Assembly: GCF_012489685.1 (NCBI RefSeq) | Contig: NC_080042.1 | Coordinates: 30,323,158-30,387,157, forward strand | Origin: Lotus japonicus | Lineage: Eukaryota; Streptophyta; Magnoliopsida; Fabales; Fabaceae | DNA: 64,000 nt | Direction of reading: 5' to 3' | Shown here: piece by piece, positions 32,989 to 45,731 of the stretch | Layout of the letters: each line of letters opens with the position of its first letter | How positions within the stretch are numbered: position 1 is the stretch's first letter | The notes under the pieces: generated by a model | Databases searched by the model: none | Seen by the model: the letters and a program-made list of their open reading frames with translations, nothing else | What the model was told of the DNA's origin: nothing | Position numbers and translations under genes: made by a program

Positions 32989-35900
32989 TGTGAGACCCAA
33001 GTTTTTGAGTTGGAATAAACCGAATAAAATTTCTTTTCACGATTAATTTGATGTAACGTGAAGGGAAAACCTGAAACAAGGGGTAAATGGATGGAATGAA
33101 TTTGTGAAGGAGAAGTTCAAGAAAAGCTAAAGATTGTATCAAAGTCGATAAGAGTTATAGCACGACTAATATTCGCATTTAAACCTAGGAAAGAACTTTA
33201 GGAAACAAAACTATGTTCCAGCTTTGGAACACTATAGGAATATAATTTCCAACAAACTTCCAGCTTTGGAACACTATAGGAAATTTTCCAAAAATCTTCT
33301 AGAGGAAAATAAGACTTTCTCTTATTCCTTTCCAAAACGAGCGTTTCGATACGAAACTCCTAGGATGTACGAACGTCTGATTCCGATACTCGGAAGTTTG
33401 CCGAAACGGAATCCCTGATAGTTCAGAAACCCTAAAATCGACGGACGATGGAGACTTTTCTACTCGGGGCTTCAAATAAAGATTCATCCGCGGATGCTCA
33501 CTCTAATCGACGTTCCAAATCTTTCTTCAGAAGGAAGTTTCTGCATCCGAGGTCATATCATAGGCATAAAGTGCATTTTAAGGGTAGCCACTTAAAAACA
33601 AGCCTCGAAAACCAAAAATCATACTGATATTTTTTGAAGATTAGAAGATTCAGCGGGAAGAATATGTGTCTAAAATACGTTGGAATCAGTAGGAAAAATC
33701 GGAATCGCGAAATTTTCATTTTTCCGCGTTTTCATTTCCTATATATAATATTGAAAATGAAAAAAAAAAACAAAAAATTGCCATTTGGAGAGGGAGTGGC
33801 CGAGAGCTTGGAGGAGAGAAAGAGGAGAAGTGATTTTCGCCGTTCTTGCCCGATTGCTTCACCGTTCGTTGCTAATCGAAGACATCGAGGTATAGTACTA
33901 TCTCTCACTTCTGATCGTCAGATCTGTCGACTTCTTCTATGTCTTTCTGTGCTCAAAGTTTTGAGTTTTTGTAAAACTGTTCAAATAAGCTGATTTCAGT
34001 GTCTAAATTATTCCCTGCATGCTCTGAGCGTGTTCTGCGGATTAGATTTTGTCAGATGTCGACGAAATGCCGCCGGAATCAATTTTTGCATCAAAATACC
34101 CATTTCTGGCAAAGTTTCGTCTTACGCTTAAAACGACGATTGAGCTTAGTGCTAGTAGGATTAGTCGTCATAAACGTCGTTGTTGACATTCCCATCCAAT
34201 TTGTTTTTTCGAAAATTCAGTTTTGAAATTCTGAGCTAAAAATATTGACCAAAATACCCCTGCGATAGTTTTTAACCCGATAATTTTCTGAGAGTTCCCT
34301 GGCCTAGATATCGCCTAAGAATACCTAGGAATTGATTTAGATCGAAGAAAAAGTTCGAAACCCTATTTTCCATAGTGGCCGAAACCTATTTGCTTGGGGT
34401 ACCGTGTCCAAAAATAATTTTTGGGTCTCTATGACCTGAGCCATTGCGTAGCTCTTTCAATTGTCGAAATTTTGGCGTCGGTTTCGTGTCATTCCGAGTT
34501 CTGTAGCTCGAGTTATGCACGTTTTAGCGAATAAAGTGTTTTTGCACAAAACTTGAATCGAGTCAAAACTCATCCATTCGGGGAAAGCCCTTTCATTCGT
34601 GCCTAAGTGTTGTACTCTGAAGTTTCTTGAGCTTTGTCTAACTCTAGTTAGTATTGTTTCGATTATGTCGACTTAATTTGATTGATTTCTGCTTTGTTTG
34701 CTCTAAGGTTCGTTTGTGGAAACCTTGGGCTTGACTGAACAAGCTTGTGAGCGAGACCTGCACCGCGAGACTAGAACAACTCGAGGTTAGGGCAACTTAC
34801 TTACTAGCTATTTCCTTGTAGGCGTCGATCAATTCGACTGGGTTATTGTGTTGATATTGAATATTGCTTGGATATTGTTTATCGCTTTATGGAAAAATGT
34901 TTTCTGAGAGGCTTCGGCCGTTTGCTGGTTAATCTAGGATGTGTTGGAATATGCTGTTTATGCTTATTGATTGCGCTGATTTAGTTATGCTATTCCACTT
35001 ATATCTGTGATACTGATGAGTGAGGATAACGGGCAAGTCATGCCGAATTTTATGAGATTTTTGAGAGAGTTCGAAAGGACGAACGGAGTTCGGACCTTGT
35101 TATGTTTTAATGGATCGAGACCTTCTCAAGGAATTGTTTGGGATTATGGGATCCCTGAAACTTATAGGAAGTATTATAAGATTAAAAGAAACCTATTTTC
35201 TCAAGGAAAACTCATAAGACATTAATCAATCTCTAAAACCATTGAATAATGGTAACAACCTTAGATAAGAGCTTGGAGCTTGAATATTAGTTTGAAAGAT
35301 GAGAAGGGTCGCCGAGTCCAAGTTTAGAAGAAACTTACAAGTTTCCGAGTATGTTGATACTCTTTTGCTCGATGAGCATTTTATTGTTTGGCTATCTAAA
35401 GTTTAGCCGGAAATTATAAGTTTCCAAGTACTTCGGTACTCTTCGCTCGATGAGCAGTTTATTGTTTGGCTATCTAAAGTTTAGCCGGGAACTATGAGTT
35501 CCAAGTTCATTCTTTCTTCTTTTGATTAATTCATTTTGTCGCATAATCGACATTATCTTCGGCTTAACGGGCGCGAATCCTTATGTTCAACCCGACGGGT
35601 TGGACCGATTCGGCAATAATCGTTTGACACGCGTGAATCCTTATATTCAATCCGAGGGATTGGATCGATTCGGCGGTAGTCACTCGGGCACGCGTGAATC
35701 CTTATATTCAATCCGATGGATTGGATCGATTCAGCCATCGCCATATAAACTCGCGTGAGTCCGTGAGTTCAATCCGAGGGATTGGACCGATTCAGCGATA
35801 ATATTTCGACACGCGCGGATCCTTATATTCAATCCGAGGGATTGGATCGATTCGGCGATAGTCATTAGACGCGCGCAACGTCCGTATGTTCGACTCTAAT

Positions 35901-36907
35901 GAGAGAACCGACTTGGCGTTGTCATTTACTGCGTGTGCGAGTCCTTGTGTTCGACCCAATGGGTTGGATCGACTTGACATGCCTATTTTTGGGATCAACG
36001 TTTGAATTGACATTGCATGCATACATGCGCCCAATATGGAATTGTTGAGATAATGCTTATTGTATTGTCGAGATATTATTCATTGAATTGTTATTAGAGC
36101 CTTGATAACATGCTAAGTATATACCTTAGGGTAGGCAATACAGAACATATAAATATATATATACAACATATATATATACATACCCCCTTATTCTTCACAT
36201 GCTGTTTGTATTATCTACTATATTCCGTGAGTTGACCCTAGCGCCGTGGCTTTGTTTGTATGTTTGTGTTTGGGCGGTCGGCCTGCTGCCAGACGTTCAA
36301 CAGATGATTCAAGAAGGTTCGTCGTTCGGGGAGGACCCGGAGCGAAATGACTACTACTGAGCCTTCGACGTGGACCCGGACTTCATGGAAGATCACATGA
36401 GGGTCGAAGATAGTGGTGTAGGATATGGGTGGTTAGAGTTACTGATTTTGGTTGTCATGGTCATAGCTCTGATTCATCAGTTGTATTTTGGGGCAGGGTA
36501 GGTTCCCGACTATTAGCTTTTTGTGTGATTCTCTTCCATGAGGATCACAGGGAGTTTGTCGGGCGTAGGAAGTCTTTTGGAGGCCGTTTGGGGCTAATTT
36601 ATTTTCTTGGAGGACTGTAGTTATAAAGCTTGTGACTCTGACTATGAGCCGCACTTATTTGCCCGCGGGCACTACTTTCAATTACTTAATATTACTTTCC
36701 GTCACTTGAGGACACTCGTGACGATGTTTTTAGTTGCAGCAAGGGCTGTGCTTATTTTGTATATTAATCGCTGTTAATTGCGATTGGGTTGAGACCTTAT
36801 TTCGACAAGTCTTTTTATTTAAACAAAACAAAAAAAAAAAACCTGCTTTTCCGCTTTATTTTATTTTTGAGTTACTAAAGTGACGCCACCGAAATCGGGG
36901 TGTTACA
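32989..36907 (+). repeat. 3' LTR of copy A (A3)
   Basis: Near identical to A5 but with many single-base losses between 32989 and 34350, mostly in short runs, which look like uncorrected read errors. The 60-bp repeat block is at 35571-35989. It is followed by GCCCT, not TCTAA. Confidence 0.92.
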
Positions 36908-37620
36908 GCCCTCATCTCTTGGCGTTGCGGCGCCTGGTAGCGCACAGGGGCAGGGACATGGTTAGGCAACGGGATTTGGTTAATCCCTGGTGCCGGTTAG
37001 ATTTCGACTGGTGCCCCCAGGGCTGTCGCCAAACGATCCATCTGTCGTGCCAAATGCTGATTATTGGCATTATTATTTTGGAGCACAGGGTTGATTAGCT
37101 CACCTATCTGTCGAGATAACATGTTAACCATTTCATGGTTACTGTCATCTACCTGTTGCCTAATGGCTTGAAGTGAACTAGTATTCATACCTGTAGATAA
37201 ATAAACTTGTGAACTGAATCCAGGAATAGGAGGGCTAACTCGACTCCCCAAATTTAGCATTGTTCCATTTGCCCCAAAAGGGGGTATGCTGAATGGGGGA
37301 ACATTTTCAGGGAACGTCGAATACGTGCCTTGTATGCCTTGCATCATGGACGTAGGCATACCATAAGGCATGTTTTCCCTCGTAACTGTTGGAACAATTT
37401 GTGTCTGCACTGATGTAGATACAGGCATTTCTGCAACTGCAGAAATTGCTACATCCTGGGTTGGCATAATGGTGCCATGCCCCATTCCAGTAGACACTTC
37501 TTCATTATTGTTACCACTACTTCCCCCAGGGCTGCTCTGATTACCCACGTTAGACCCTTGAGGAGAGGTTCTTCCTCGATTGCTCGCCATACTTATAGTC
37601 TTACCACTTCTCAGGTGCAT
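36908..37620 (-). pseudogene. Gag N-terminal fragment of another Ty3/gypsy element
   Basis: Reading leftwards from the ATG at 37620, the frame opens MHLRSGKTIS, passes a Gly/Ser/Asn-rich low-complexity region and ends with a helical stretch (NHEMVNMLSRQIGELINP) common at the N-terminus of plant Ty3/gypsy Gag. A TAA at 36997-36999 breaks the frame, which stays open beyond it until it is cut at 36908 by the LTR end of copy A. No zinc knuckle or pol remains in the window. Confidence 0.65.
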
Positions 37621-37714
37621 ATAAATCACAATCAAGGCAAGTAACAAATACCAAATAGCATGCAGCAAACAAAACACACGAAACGCTTCTGTAAAACTTA
37701 GTTTTCACAAAAAC

Positions 37715-37733
37715 GGTCCCACCAGGTGTGCCA
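37715..37733 (-). other. Primer-binding site of the reverse element
   Basis: On the minus strand TGGCACACCTGGTGGGACC begins two bases after the LTR's terminal CA. Its form (TGG plus a GC-rich run) fits a tRNA 3' end, but not the initiator tRNA-Met used by the other elements here. I could not assign the tRNA. Confidence 0.6.
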
Positions 37734-38153
37734 ATTGTTTACGTGGTTTTTTGGTAAACAAATATCCTCTTAGTTCGACTAAAGGAAGTTTAGATTCGGG
37801 GTCCTTTTGAGAAAACGCTTTGCCAAAGTGTTGCGTGTGTGAGTGCTTTTTCGATAACACCAAGTTGTTTTAAACAGAACTGAATTTCATTACACACGGG
37901 TCAATTACAAAGAAATCACATACATCAAAATAACATAAAAACTACAAAAGATGAAGATCTCGACAGGGAAATGCGTAGAAGAACTGGGGAATTAACAAAC
38001 TTAAATACAAGAAAACTAAAGCGTTGGTTCTGCAACATACTCCTCCATCATCACGTTTTTGCTCTCTGAGTCTCATTGATGCGGACGTTTAGAGCTTTTT
38101 GGTGAACTTTCGGAGTTTTGAGTTGGGAACCCCTCTTTCTGCTGCTGCTTCTT

Positions 38154-38163
38154 CTATTTATAG
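38154..38163 (-). promoter_or_regulatory. TATA box of the reverse element's LTR
   Basis: CTATAAATAG on the minus strand matches the plant TATA consensus closely. Three CACGTG boxes lie upstream of it (38268, 38284 and 38343). Confidence 0.65.
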
Positions 38164-38267
38164 TGCTGTCATTGCCCACGTTCTTGGCGGTTTTTCTTGG
38201 GTGCATGATGGCTTCGTGGGTTTTGAATTTTGGCGCCATGCCCCACGTTTAGCCGCTGGTTTTCGAG

Positions 38268-38348
38268 CACGTGACTCTATTGCCACGTGGGTGGTTCTGA
38301 GTCATGGGCAACCGTTGCTATTCGTGGCATCGTGGGTATATGCACGTG
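38268..38348. promoter_or_regulatory. Cluster of three CACGTG G-boxes
   Basis: CACGTG at 38268-38273, 38284-38289 and 38343-38348, with a related CCACGT near 38242. G-boxes bind bZIP and bHLH factors in light, ABA and stress responses. They sit about 105-195 bases upstream of the LTR TATA box. Confidence 0.55.
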
Positions 38349-38570
38349 CTTGTAGTTACTTGTTACTCGGTAACTGCCTCTTCCATTAAGATGATCGAGA
38401 TTTCTTCATCTGCTGAGTTTGTCGAGATATAACTCTTCCTAACTTGACTTTGAGGGGCACCGTATGCTGGGTTGCCGGTTTCGCCATAGCCCTTGTTGTC
38501 GAGAACCCACCTTTGCACCATGATGTCGAGAGTCGTAGTCCTCGTAGTTTTTAGCTTAACACCATGTGAC

Positions 38571-38833
38571 AATGTTTGTTGTTCATGCTTCAAGTTACTA
38601 TTGTTGTATTGTTGTGAGCGTGTAGGGGTGTGTTAGAATTTAGAAGTACAAATTTTCATGTGTGTTCACCTAACTCATAAAACAATTGGAATAATTTGTT
38701 CTCCACAAGATCTAGTTTTATTCAAAGTAATGGATTTTAGCCAATTGAAAGGATCTTCTCATGAATATAGAGATCATTTCAATTGCATTAGGAATGAGGA
38801 TTCGAAATATTACACATATAAACTCAATCAAAA
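38571..38833. other. Unassigned sequence next to gap 1
   Basis: About 260 bases between the reverse LTR and the N run. No recognisable gene or repeat end was seen. The text near 38725-38800 could be a decayed retrotransposon coding region, but I could not place it. Confidence 0.3.
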
Positions 38834-38933
38834 NNNNNNNNNNNNNNNNNNNNNNNNNNNNNNNNNNNNNNNNNNNNNNNNNNNNNNNNNNNNNNNNNNN
38901 NNNNNNNNNNNNNNNNNNNNNNNNNNNNNNNNN
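38834..38933. other. Assembly gap 1 (100 N)
   Basis: Exactly 100 N, the usual placeholder for a gap of unknown size. It cuts through an LTR on its right side, so the join depends on scaffolding. Open frames crossing it are artefacts. Confidence 0.98.
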
Positions 38934-41900
38934 TCAACAATACAATAAGCATTATCTCAACAATTCCATATTGGGCGCATGTATGCATGCAATTCAATTC
39001 AAACGTTGATCCCAAAAATAGGCATGTCAAGTCGATCCAACCCATTGGGTCGAACACAAGGACTCGCACACGCAGTAAATGACAACGCCAAAGTCGTTCT
39101 CTCATTAGAGTCGAACATACGGACGTTGCGCGCGTCTAATGACTATCGCCGAATCGATCCAATCCCTCGGATTGAATATAAGGATCCGCGCGTGTCGAAA
39201 TATTATCGCTGAATCGGTCCAATCCCTCGGATTGAACTCACGGACTCACGCGAGTTTATATGGCGATGGCTGAATCGATCCAATCCATCGGATTGAATAT
39301 AAGGATTCACGCGTGCCCGAGTGACTACCGCCGAATCGATCCAATCCCTCGGATTGAATATAAGGATTCACGCGTGTCAAACGATTATTGCCGAATCGTC
39401 CAACCCGTCGGGTTGAACATAAGGATTCGCGCCCGTTAAGCCGAAGATAATGTCGATTATGCGACAAAATGAATTAATCAAAAGAAGAAAGAAAGAATGA
39501 ACTTGGAACTCATAGTTCCCGGCTAAACTTTAGATAGCCAAACAATAAACTGCTCATCGAGCGAAGAGTACCGAAGTACTTGGAAACTTATAATTTCCGG
39601 CTAAACTTTAGATAGCCAAACAATAAACTGCTCATCGAGCAAAAGAGTATCAACATACTCGGAAACTTGTAAGTTTCTTCTAAACTTGGACTCGGCGACC
39701 CTTCTCATCTTTCAAAAACTATATTCAAGCTCCAAGCTCTTATCTAAGGTTGTTACCATTATTCAATGGTTTTAGAGATTGATTAATGTCTTATGAGTTT
39801 TCCTTGAGAAAATAGGTTTCTTTTAATCTATAATACTTCCTATAAGTTTCAGGGATCCCATAATCCCAAACAATTCCTTGAGAAGGTCTCGATCCATTAA
39901 AACATAACAAGGTCCGAACTCCGTTCGTCCTTTCGAACTCTCTCAAAAATCATAAAATTCGGCATGACTTGCCCGTTATCCTCACTCATCAGTATCACAG
40001 ATATAAGTGGAATAGCATAACTAAATCAGCGCAATCAATAAGCATAAACAGCATATTCCAACACATCCTAGATTAACCAGCAAACGGCCGAAGCCTCTCA
40101 GAAAACATTTTTCCATAAAGCGATAAACAATATCCAAGCAATATTCAATATCAACACAATAACCCAGTCGAATTGATCGACGCCTACAAGGAAATAGCTA
40201 GTAAGTAAGTTGCCCTAACCTCGAGTTGTTCTAGTCTCGCGGTGCAGGTCTCGCTCACAAGCTTGTTCAGTCAAGCCCAAGGTTTCCACAAACGAACCTT
40301 AGAGCAAACAAAGCAGAAATCAATCAAATTAAGTCGACATAATCGAAACAATACTAACTAGAGTTAGACAAAGCTCAAGAAACTTCAGAGTACAACACTT
40401 AGGCACGAATGAAAGGGCTTTCCCCGAATGGATGAGTTTTGACTCGATTCAAGTTTTGTGCAAAAAACACTTTATTCGCTAAAACGTGCATAACTCGAGC
40501 TACAGAACTCGGAATGACACGAAACCGGCGCCAAAATTTTCGACAATTGAAAGAGCTACGCAATGTCTCAGGTCATAGAGACCCAAAAATTATTTTTGGA
40601 CACGGTACCCAAGCAAATAGGTTTCGGCCACTATGGAAATAGGGTTTTCGAACTTTTCTTCGATCTAAATCAATTCCTAGGTATTCTTAGGCGATATCTA
40701 GGCCAGGGAAACTCTCAGAAAAATTATCGGGGTTAAAAACTGTCGCAGGGGTATTTTGGTCAATATTTTAGCTCAGAATTTCAAAACTGAATTTTCGAAA
40801 AAACAAATTGGATGGGAATGTCAACAACGACGTTTTATGACGACTAATCCTACTAGCACTAAGCTCAATCGTCCAGTTTTAAGCGTAAAGAACGAAACTT
40901 GCCCAGAAATGGGTATTTGATGCAAAAATTGATTCCGGCGGCATTTCGTCGACATCTGACAAAATCTAATCCGCAGAACACGCTCAGAAGCATGCAGGGA
41001 ATAAGTTTAGACACTGAAATCAGCTTATTTGAACAGTTTTACAAAAAGCTCAAAACTTGAGCACAGAAAGACATAGAAGAAGTCGACAGATCTGACGATC
41101 AGAAGTGAGAGATAGTAACTATACCTCGATGTCTTCGATTAGCAACGAACGGTTGAAGCAATCGGGGCAAGAAACGGCGAAAATCACTTTCTCCTCTTTC
41201 TCTCCTCCAAGCTCTCGGCCACTCCCTCTCCAAATGGCAATTTTTTGTTTTTTTTTTTTTTTTTCATTTTTCATACTATATATAGGAAATGGAAAACGCG
41301 GAAAAATGAAAATTTCGCGATTCCGATTTTTCCTACTGATTCCAACGTATTTTAGACACAATATTCTTCCCGCTGAATCTTCTAATTCTTCAAAGAAATA
41401 TCAGTATTGATTTTTGGTTTTCGAGGCTTGTTTTTAATGTCTACCGGCATTAAAAATGCACTTTATGCACTTTATGATATTGACCTCGGATGCAGAAACT
41501 TCCTTCTGAAGAAAGATTTGGAACGTCGATTAGAGTGAGCGTCCCGCGGATGAAAATCTTTTATTTGAAGCCCCGAGTAGAAAAGTCTCCATCGTCCGTC
41601 GATTTTAGGGTTTTCTGAACTATCAGGGATTCCGTTTCGGCAAACTTCCGAGTATCGGAATCAGACGTTCGTACATCCTAGAGTTTCGTATCGAAACGCT
41701 CGTTTGGAAAAGGAATAAGAGAAAGTCTTATTTTCCTCTAGAAGATTTTTGGAAAATTTCCTATAGTGTTCCAAAGCTGGAAGTTTGTTGGAAATTATAT
41801 TCCTATAGTGTTCCAAAGCTGGAACATAGTTTTGTTTCCTAAAGTTCTTGTCCTAGGTTTTAAATGCGAATATTAGTCGTGCTATAACTCTTATCGACTT

Positions 41901-42052
41901 TGATACAATCTTTAGCTTTCTTGAACTTTCTCCTTCACAAATTCATTCCATCCATTTACCCCTTGTTCAGGTTTTCCCTTCACGTTACATCAAATTAATC
42001 GTGAAAAGAAATTTTATTCGGTTTATTCCAACTCAAAAACTTGGGTCTCACA
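38934..42052 (-). repeat. Truncated 3' LTR of unit B
   Basis: Has the TGTGAGACCC end (as GGGTCTCACA at 42043-42052) but loses about 800 bases at its other end in gap 1. Several runs carry an extra base relative to the other copies (for example around 40465, 40535 and 40730). The 60-bp repeat block is at 39014-39432. Confidence 0.88.
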
Positions 42053-44321
42053 TTTACTACCCTCCAAAAAGAAAGTTTCGTCCTCGAAACTTAGGGTTCA
42101 GCAAAAACTCCGAATATTATTCCTTGGTCTCTTCATCTAACTCCCATATAGCACCATGAAATCAATCTTCTACTTAGTCACCCTTCAAATTAAACCTCGA
42201 CTTGAGCCTTAATACCTAGTGCATCACTAGACTCATTCCCTTTAACATCAACTTATCAACAACTTATAAGCAAATCTTCATCTTAATATCTAACAACCCA
42301 TTATTGACATCTCTTTCTTCAAAACTTTCCTTACTCAAACTAATTTACACTTATTGAAATCCTTAACACTTCGCACAAATCAGAACTCATCCCCTAGAAG
42401 ATTAAATCATAACTATACCTCAAAGGACTTAACTAGTCATTTATCATCCGATCCTTCAACCTCCCGAGATTTAACTGTTATCGTAACCGCTAACACCACT
42501 AAATTCCTTATGCGTACATGAATCTCAGCTCACTAGGTCAACCTTAGCCTAGGATCCTCATTCAACTTAGTAGAATTCATTGGTTAACTCTAGTATACCT
42601 CATCAGAATCCATAACAAGGTTCCATTCACTCTTAGACTCTATGAAACTTGCCCAAATATAACGACTTCAAGTATTCATCTTAATACTAGCACTTTCCTT
42701 TCTGTATCTCAATCACCATCTCGTCAATCAATTTCTTAATCTCTCAATCAAGTTCTGACAAACTTCGAGTCCTACACACCTTAGACAGAAATCCATAGAT
42801 TTAAAACCTAAACCTTCACCAAGTTTGGTCCTCTAATGGCCTTTAATCCTTCAATACTTCTTAAGTGAATATCCATTTCTTAAAACTAAAAACTCCTTCG
42901 CTTACACAAACGACCTGATAAGTGTCGTCATGCTTTCACACTCACAACTTGATCCTGATATCCATAATCATAACTTACTATGCTAACATCATTCAAATCT
43001 TATCACATGGTTCATTATGTCCGCAATCCCATAATCAACATCAATCGATCACCAACTTATAACCAACCTTAACACTCTACACAACTCCGAATTCCTTTAC
43101 TTCAAGATCTCTCTTATACTGTACCTCAATGGTCTTAACCCGCAACTCATCTTCAGATCTCTAATCTTCTAAGATTCAAATCCTATTATCACACCTACAA
43201 CCATAAGATCTCCTACTCGTACGTGATTCTCAACTCTCAAGGTCAATCTTAACCCTAAGATTTCAATCCAACTTAGTAAATCTCACTTAGTAATCTTAGC
43301 ATGTTTTCCTGAAATCCATGTCAACAATCCCAAGTATTCAACTTATGCTAAAACTTTCTTTTTCTAACTTAATCATTGATTCAACACTTAGTCACTCCAG
43401 CAAACTCCTGACAATTCTCTAAGTCTTACACATTCAAGTTAAACTTCATGGGCTTAAAATCTAAACTTTTATCTAGTTTGCATCGGTAATGTCCTTTGAC
43501 CCTTCAACACTTTTCAAGTGAAAATTCATCTCTTAAGACTATAATGTCTCCACAAATTAATCATGCACTTAGCAAAACTTATTCCTCGAACTCGACTACA
43601 ACAATCTAGTTCAAAGTTAATTCTTCTCAATCTTGCTACTATCAAGCTATCATCTATAACCTGATTAAATCCAACCTATTTAGTCTCTAACAATTCCACT
43701 CAGTAATCACATAACCTATGACTTCATAACTTCCGAGAAAATACCTAATATTTTTCCAACATTAAATCTCTTGACTTAGTCTACCTCTACTTGGAGTAAT
43801 CACACGAACTAACCAATTAATTTATATACGACAATCATCAACTTCCAAAGATTTAAATCTTAATCTTTTACAATCAAGTGCTTAACACGAACTTTCCTCC
43901 CAAATCCGACTAAACCTCGATCAATTCAAATTCATCTTACACATCCTTCTATCAAAGTCCATTACCAGTTCTGATTCCGAATATCACCCCCTCAATATTA
44001 AGTTGATCAAGCCTAATACATCGAAGGTGAAATTTAGAAAAACCCACTGGAACAGTCAATGAGTTCCTATCATCCAGTAGTCACAATTACCCTGATATTA
44101 AATCCTCAATGATGCCGCTACGGAACTACACACTCTCGACACCATACGTATACTATCCATACGGAATCTCTCGGAGATTCATTCTTCAGCTTCTAGCTCC
44201 TTTGTTAAACGCATCGGTGCCATACTACTTTTCTAGGCTTAACGCGTTATTCTAAACCTCGTGTAACTTCTATAGTTTAAACACGAGCAACGGTCAAATA
44301 AAGTATTATTAGGCGTAATAA
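42053..44321 (-). other. Non-coding internal module of unit B
   Basis: Reverse-strand counterpart of 30718-32988, with the same order and no coding capacity. It shares an A at the site near 44110 with copy D (GCGGCATCATTG on the element strand), where A and C have C. Confidence 0.8.
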
Positions 44322-45518
44322 CTATAAAGTCAAAGCTCGACAGTAAAGGCAAGTTAGGTGTGTTGCACGTTCTACGAGAGTAATAAAGCATGTTATCCTA
44401 GAATGAGAAGGAATAGTTAGAAGGTTACCATCGTTCGTGCGCTCTCCTCTGACTAGTCTACCAGCTCCCTCGCCGCACGAGACATAGACTCCTCCCCGTG
44501 CAGCAGGATGTCTTCCTCTCACCGTAGGCACAGATGGCTCAACCCTGGTTACATTGCAATCCTTGGCTTGATGCCCCGGACGGTTGCAATTGAAACATAG
44601 AGGTCCCCCGTCTGGACACTTGTTAGAGTAGTGCCCCACCTTCTTGCACCTGTAACACGTTACTCCTTGGCCCGAAGTCTTGTTTCCTGTTCCTCCGGTA
44701 GCATTTATGGGCTTATACTGCCCCGAGGTAAAACCTTCCCTCAAAGGGCGTTGATACGGCTTCTTCTGTTGGAATTTACCTCTTCCTTTATAGTTCTGAG
44801 GACCTGACCTTACTGGTCCTCCAGTTCCAGCACGATTCAACCTCTTGTTCTTCATTAACTCCACTTCTGTGGCTTTCTCAACCAAGGACTGGAAGCGCAT
44901 GATTCCCAACGGTTTCACTGAGTCCTCAATGTCAGGCCTCAGCCCATTCACAAAGCGTTTGCACATGTAGGGTTCATCAACCCCATTGCGGAAGAATCGA
45001 AAGTGTTTGGCCAACGATTCCAGCTTAGCAGCATATTCCGGAATGGACATGCTACCCTGACGAAGAGTCAGAAACTGTGCCTCACGCTCGTCACGAGCAC
45101 TATCTGGAAAATACTTCTCCAGAAAAGCAGCACGAAATGAAGCCCAGTTCACTTCCACATTATTTGCTTCCATCATTCCTCTGGTACCCCTCCACCAGTA
45201 CTCAGCATCGCCCAGCAGCAGATAAGTTGCCAGGCCCACCTTGGCCCCTTCACTAGTCTGTAGTACTTCGAAAAATCTTCTCAATCTCTTGGATCCATAG
45301 ATCCGCATTGTCCGGGTCAGTCCCACCTGTGAACTTGGGTGGATCCTGCCTTCTAAAATCATTCAATCCCCTATTCTGGTCAGGGCTACCTCCCTCTCAC
45401 GCTTATGTCGCTCACGTTCAGCTTTGTCAGCACGCAACTGAGCGTTCTCCGCAGTTTGATTTGTCATTGCCTGGGCCATAGCAGTCATTGCCCCAGCGAG
45501 TTGGTTCATGTTCTCCAT
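44322..45518 (-). pseudogene. gag: Gag of unit B, two compensating frame breaks
   Basis: Counterpart of the 398-residue gag, reading leftwards from 45518. One base is missing near 45380 and one is extra near 45273, so the stretch between them (about 36 codons) is read in the wrong frame and meets a stop. The rest, including both zinc knuckles, is as in copy A. Because the two indels cancel in length and this contig shows other homopolymer-type errors, they may be assembly errors. Confidence 0.85.
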
Positions 45519-45716
45519 GTTCTGTTTAGTTAAACAAACAGTTAGTACTAACCATAAGATAGCATCTAGCATAACTATACAATATGATTAAGTACTAACT
45601 TCAATCAATTCTAAGCGAAAAATCGCTTGGCAGACAATCAATTTTTTACTCTTTGCAGATTCACACAACCTAGCACAGAAGACCTATTCCCCAAAGACTC
45701 CCGAAAGACTCGACAA

Positions 45717-45728
45717 GCTCTGATACCA
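45717..45728 (-). other. Primer-binding site of unit B
   Basis: Reverse complement of TGGTATCAGAGC, three bases from the LTR end at 45732. Confidence 0.92.
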
Positions 45729-45731
45729 CAA

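Larger units (their letters stand above)
25369..36907 (+). mobile_element. Gag-only Ty3/gypsy element, copy A
   Basis: An 11.5-kb element with LTRs of 3,939 bp (25369-29307) and 3,919 bp (32989-36907), opening TGTGAGACCC and ending GTTACA. It has an initiator tRNA-Met PBS, one intact gag gene, about 2.3 kb of non-coding internal DNA where pol should be, and a purine-rich end. This matches published large gag-bearing, pol-less elements (TR-GAG type). Gag and LTR ends resemble the Tekay lineage, so the enzymes probably come from related full elements; that is inference. There is no matching target duplication. Confidence 0.9.
37736..38570 (-). repeat. 5' LTR of the reverse Ty3/gypsy element (outer end uncertain)
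   Basis: The inner end is fixed by the CA before the PBS and by the hairpin TGTTTAC...GTAAACA at 37736-37760. The outer end is not fixed; ACA near 38569 is a guess. The other LTR is not in the window, so the length cannot be checked. Confidence 0.5.

Noticed and set aside
25369..36907. Element A as a LARD without any coding capacity
   Set aside because: The 398-codon gag with two intact CCHC knuckles is conserved among copies, so it belongs to a gag-bearing class.
38658..39105. Open frames running across the N run at 38834-38933
   Set aside because: The N run is a placeholder of unknown length; translation through it has no meaning.
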